Source of the DNA: Candidatus Eisenbacteria bacterium
Lineage (GTDB): Bacteria > Eisenbacteria > RBG-16-71-46 > JACRLI01
Direction of reading: 5' to 3'
Length of the DNA: 64,000 bases
Assembly: GCA_016235265.1 (NCBI GenBank)
Contig: JACRLI010000023.1
Span: 67,316-131,315 of the forward strand
Below the pieces are notes generated by a model that saw only the letters and a program-made list of their open reading frames with translations, had not been told where the DNA came from and ran no database searches. Position 1 is the stretch's first letter. Each line of letters opens with the position of its first letter. Of this stretch, positions 62,151 to 64,000 are shown piece by piece. The translations under genes and the position numbers were made by a program.

Positions 62151-62178
62151 CCGCCAGAGACTACTCTGGCGGTTTTTT
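62151..62178 (+). promoter_or_regulatory. Perfect terminator hairpin in the cold-shock gene leader
   Basis: CCGCCAGAG-ACTA-CTCTGGCGG is a nine-base perfect stem with a four-base loop, followed directly by TTTTTT (62173-62178). It lies 114 bases before the csp start and downstream of the only promoter-like element. It could instead be the terminator of the kinase gene, whose stop is 115 bases upstream. The helicase leader has the same arrangement. Confidence 0.7.
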
Positions 62179-62291
62179 GTTGGCCGGCCAGCCCGGGGCA
62201 ATCGGAGCACCGGTCATGCAGACCGGACGCTGCCGCGGCGTGATGCGTGGCAAGAGCGGGTCTTCGGACCCGGATACCTCAGGAGTTGCAA

Positions 62292-62495
62292 GTGGCAAGT
62301 GGCACCGTGAAGTGGTTCAACGAGGCAAAGGGCTTTGGCTTCATCACCCAGTCGAACGGCGGCGAGGACGTATTCGTCCATTTCTCCGCCATCTCGGGCG
62401 AGGGCTTCAAGACGCTCGCTGAGGGTGACGCGCTCGAGTTCGACGTGACGCAGGGTCCCAAGGGCCTGCAGGCGGCGAACGTCCGCAAGGCCTAG
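62292..62495 (+). CDS. csp: Cold-shock domain protein
   Basis: The protein has 67 residues, a standard CspA-size nucleic-acid chaperone. The GTG at 62292 has AGGAG six bases upstream; an upstream in-frame start lacks homology. The RNA-binding motifs [17 protein letters not shown] (RNP1 KGFGFI) and VFVHFSAI (RNP2) are intact, followed by [18 protein letters not shown]. It binds single-stranded RNA and can act as an antiterminator. The long leader with a terminator hairpin suggests self-controlled or temperature-controlled expression. Confidence 0.96.
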   Translation: MASGTVKWFNEAKGFGFITQSNGGEDVFVHFSAISGEGFKTLAEGDALEFDVTQGPKGLQAANVRKA

Positions 62496-62530
62496 CCGGC
62501 CGAACGACACAGTCCGGCTTCCCGCCGCAC

Positions 62531-63034
62531 CTACCCGCGCGTCAGCTCCTGGATCACCCGGCCGTGCTGCGGGAATGCCGACTGTAGTTCCTCCCGACTC
62601 CCCAGCTCCCAGTCCTGGTACTCGAAGCCCGGGGAGACGGCGCAGCCCGTGAGGGCGTAGGAATCCGTGTCCTCCAGGCGGGCCGCGTACCACCACCCGG
62701 CGCGGATCGCCACCTGGGGCGTCTCACCCCGCCCGGCGTCGCTGCCCAGCGTGAAGCTGCGCAGCCGCCCGGCGGGGTCGATGGCGACCAGGAGCACCGC
62801 GCCACCCGCATGAAAGTGCCACACCTCGTCGGAAAGCAGGCGGTGGAAGGCGGAGAAATCGGTCCCCTCCAGCAGGAAATAGATGGACGTCGCGAGGGAA
62901 CGCATCGGGCTGCCCGGCGGGGCGCCCGGGATCTCCAGGCGTGCCGGGGAACGGTAGGTCTCGCGGAACCACCCCCCCTCGGGGTGGCGCTCCAGGCGCA
63001 GGTGTTCGATCCAGCGGGCGGCGTCGGCGTGCAT
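62531..63034 (-). CDS. Cupin superfamily protein, DUF985 type
   Basis: The protein has 167 residues. Motifs of the DUF985/cupin_5 family are in order: LRLERHPEGGWFRETYRSP, TSIYFLLEGTDFSAFHRLLS, DEVWHFHAGGAVLLVAID, VAIRAGWWYAARLEDTDSYA, and ALTGCAVSPGFEYQDWEL. The family is a compact beta-barrel with possible epimerase-like or sugar-binding function; the precise role is unknown. The space upstream of its ATG is filled by the tandem repeat array at 63051-63190, which separates it from the OsmC gene on the same strand. Confidence 0.9.
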   Translation of the reverse strand: MHADAARWIEHLRLERHPEGGWFRETYRSPARLEIPGAPPGSPMRSLATSIYFLLEGTDFSAFHRLLSDEVWHFHAGGAVLLVAIDPAGRLRSFTLGSDAGRGETPQVAIRAGWWYAARLEDTDSYALTGCAVSPGFEYQDWELGSREELQSAFPQHGRVIQELTRG

Positions 63035-63050
63035 GAGATCTCAGTGTAAG

Positions 63051-63190
63051 GCAGGCTCTCATGCCTGCCGGGAGTGCGGGTCAGGCTCTCATGCCTGCCG
63101 GGAGTGCGGGTCAGGCTCTCATGCCTGCCGGGAGTGCGGATCAGGCTCCCATGCCTGCCGGAAGCGCAGGTCAGGCATTCTTGCCTGACC
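63051..63190. repeat. Tandem array of a 30-bp palindromic unit
   Basis: Four full 30-base units (63051-63080, 63081-63110, 63111-63140, 63141-63170) and a 20-base partial unit follow without spacers. Each contains an AGGC..GCCT palindrome such as CAGGCTCTCATGCCTG plus a GGGAGTGCGGG-like tail. Unit 1 differs from unit 2 by one base; units 4 and 5 are more diverged, and unit 5 reverts to a TCAGGCA..TGCCTGA palindrome like that at 44331. The array abuts the OsmC stop codon. Confidence 0.9.
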
Positions 63191-63612
63191 TACTTCTTCT
63201 CGCCGTTCACGGTGATGGACCAGCTTAGCGCCATCCCCTTGCGCAGCGTGTGGCTCACGGAGCAGTACTTATCCTGCGAAAGTTCGACCGCCCGCTGCAG
63301 CGATTCCAGCGGCAGGTCCTGCCCTTCGAACTGATACTCGAGGTGCGCCGCCAGGAACGCCCTCGGGGCCTCCTCCTGCAGCTCGGCCTCGATGACCACG
63401 CGGAACGACGCCGGGCTCACGCGCATCTTGCGCAGGATGGACACCACGTCCATCCCGGTGCAGCCGCCCAGCGCGTGGAGCACCAGCTCCTTGGGCGTGG
63501 CGGCGGCGTCGGAGCCGCCCGCCTCGGCCTTGGTGTCCATCAGCACGCCGTGCCCGGTCTCGCCGATCCCGGTGAAGCTCATGCCGTGGTTGAAGCGCAC
63601 TTCGCATCTCAT
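63190..63612 (-). CDS. OsmC/Ohr-family peroxide-reducing protein, YhfA-like
   Basis: The protein has 140 residues. The reactive cysteines are Cys51 (ALGGCTGMDVVSIL) and Cys117 (ELSQDKYCSVSHTL), in the positions used to reduce organic hydroperoxides. The beta-rich N-terminus MRCEVRFNHGMSFTG and the helix after Cys51 fit the family. The closest subtype is YhfA-like, judged from SQDKYCSVSHTL. The ATG at 63612 has GGAGG upstream. An inverted repeat at 63660-63685 and a hairpin at 63635-63653 lie in its upstream region and may control it. Confidence 0.92.
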   Translation of the reverse strand: MRCEVRFNHGMSFTGIGETGHGVLMDTKAEAGGSDAAATPKELVLHALGGCTGMDVVSILRKMRVSPASFRVVIEAELQEEAPRAFLAAHLEYQFEGQDLPLESLQRAVELSQDKYCSVSHTLRKGMALSWSITVNGEKK

Positions 63613-63634
63613 CCCACACCTCCCTCAAAGTGGT

Positions 63635-63685
63635 CCCGACCGATCGGGTCGGGGCAACTTTGTCACGACCGGCGCCCCGTGACAA
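63635..63685. promoter_or_regulatory. Inverted repeats upstream of the OsmC gene
   Basis: TTGTCAC (63660-63666) and GTGACAA (63679-63685) are perfect inverted seven-base arms separated by 12 bases, the shape of a dimeric repressor site. Closer to the gene, CCCGACC / GGTCGGG (63635-63653) forms a seven-base stem. Either could instead be the terminator of the upstream minus-strand gene, which stops at 63697. Confidence 0.4.
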
Positions 63686-63696
63686 TACGGGTGCAC

Positions 63697-64000
63697 CTAC
63701 CGCGGGAGGGGGAGCTTGCGGGGGCGGGAATTCGCCGATCCGAAGATCCCGGGCGGAAACTGGACCAGCCACAGCGCTGCCGGTGCCACCCAATGCAGGC
63801 TGGTCAGCACGGCGTAGGCGGCCGCGACCAGCTCCACCCCCGGGCGGCTCCGCTGCCAGCACGCCAGTATTCCGAATAGGGTGATCGTGACGACCTGCAG
63901 GCAGATCAACCCTGCGACGCCCGCCCCGAGCCCGGCCGCGTGCGCGAGGGCGCGACGGGGAGCCGTGGCGCACAGCCCGAGGTAGATGGGCAGCTGGGCC
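63697..64000 (-). CDS. Membrane protein, C-terminal part only (start beyond the window)
   Basis: The minus strand is open from the window edge to a stop at 63697, giving the last 100 residues. Two to three hydrophobic helices are visible (AAGLGAGVAGLICLQVVTIT running into LFGILACWQ, and VAAAYAVLTSLHWVAPAALW), then a basic tail NSRPRKLPLPR. A start inside the window at 63907 is possible but would split the hydrophobic region. I cannot name a family from this fragment. Confidence 0.6.
   Translation of the reverse strand, partial: AQLPIYLGLCATAPRRALAHAAGLGAGVAGLICLQVVTITLFGILACWQRSRPGVELVAAAYAVLTSLHWVAPAALWLVQFPPGIFGSANSRPRKLPLPR

Noticed and set aside
63051..63190. CRISPR array
   Set aside because: The units are contiguous 30-base repeats with no spacers between them, and no cas genes are present.

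Overview
The window is a 64 kb, very GC-rich (by eye roughly 70%) bacterial chromosome segment with dense coding on both strands. I see no rRNA, tRNA, CRISPR array, insertion sequence or phage gene. Several secreted proteins end in a FlgD/Por-secretion-like C-terminal Ig domain, another carries lamin-tail and PKD domains, and the respiratory chain includes an alternative complex III. With the GC content, this points to an aerobic, free-living, probably uncultured member of the FCB side of the bacterial tree, of the Candidatus Eisenbacteria kind. That placement is inference. The high GC creates very long antisense open frames (one over 1100 codons opposite the macroglobulin gene); these are treated as shadows.

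Layout. 1-8054: a cell-surface region with a lamin-tail/PKD secreted protein on the minus strand (running off the left edge) and a translationally coupled plus-strand operon of a small exported protein, an alpha-2-macroglobulin-like protein without a thioester, and a VanW-domain protein. 8290-9987: glycogen phosphorylase. 10052-12614: an oxidative-stress/iron island (catalase and PerR-type repressor on the minus strand, ferritin divergent). 12770-15710: the three-gene proton-translocating transhydrogenase pntAA-pntAB-pntB. 15997-20540: a NapH-like ferredoxin membrane protein, the ABC-F factor ettA and a secreted protein. 20896-33035: a surface-polysaccharide cluster of acyltransferase, aminotransferase, fused methyltransferase/glycosyltransferase/TPR protein, three large membrane proteins with C-terminal TPR tails (two clearly paralogous) and a family 2 glycosyltransferase, interrupted by an AhpD-like protein and a small DUF2269-like membrane protein. 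33237-41590: arginine decarboxylase, a YkgJ-type cysteine-cluster protein, a multi-zinc-ribbon protein with a partner of unknown function, and cobalamin-dependent methionine synthase. 41597-47575: an exported protein, a DEAD-box helicase with a long structured leader, a secreted FlgD-Ig protein and soluble transhydrogenase sthA. 47611-56614: an FAD oxidoreductase and the complete divergent actABCDEF operon. 56753-64000: a 55-residue membrane protein, an M16 zinc protease, a PAS/PAS histidine kinase-receiver hybrid, a cold-shock protein with a hairpin leader, a cupin, an OsmC protein and a truncated membrane protein.

How it works together. Quinol oxidation by the act complex, NAD(P)H balancing by both pntAB and sthA, and peroxide/iron defence (katA, perR, ferritin, OsmC, AhpD-like) fit an aerobic respirer. 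The central cluster would build and decorate a surface glycan.

The least explained signals are non-coding. The DEAD-box helicase and cold-shock genes both have a promoter-like element followed by a terminator-like hairpin plus six Ts inside the leader, suggesting attenuation. A 149-bp element with 34-bp inverted ends lies at 44145-44293. A family of short palindromes built on AGGCA..TGCCT recurs in five or more intergenic positions and forms a 30-bp tandem array at 63051-63190.
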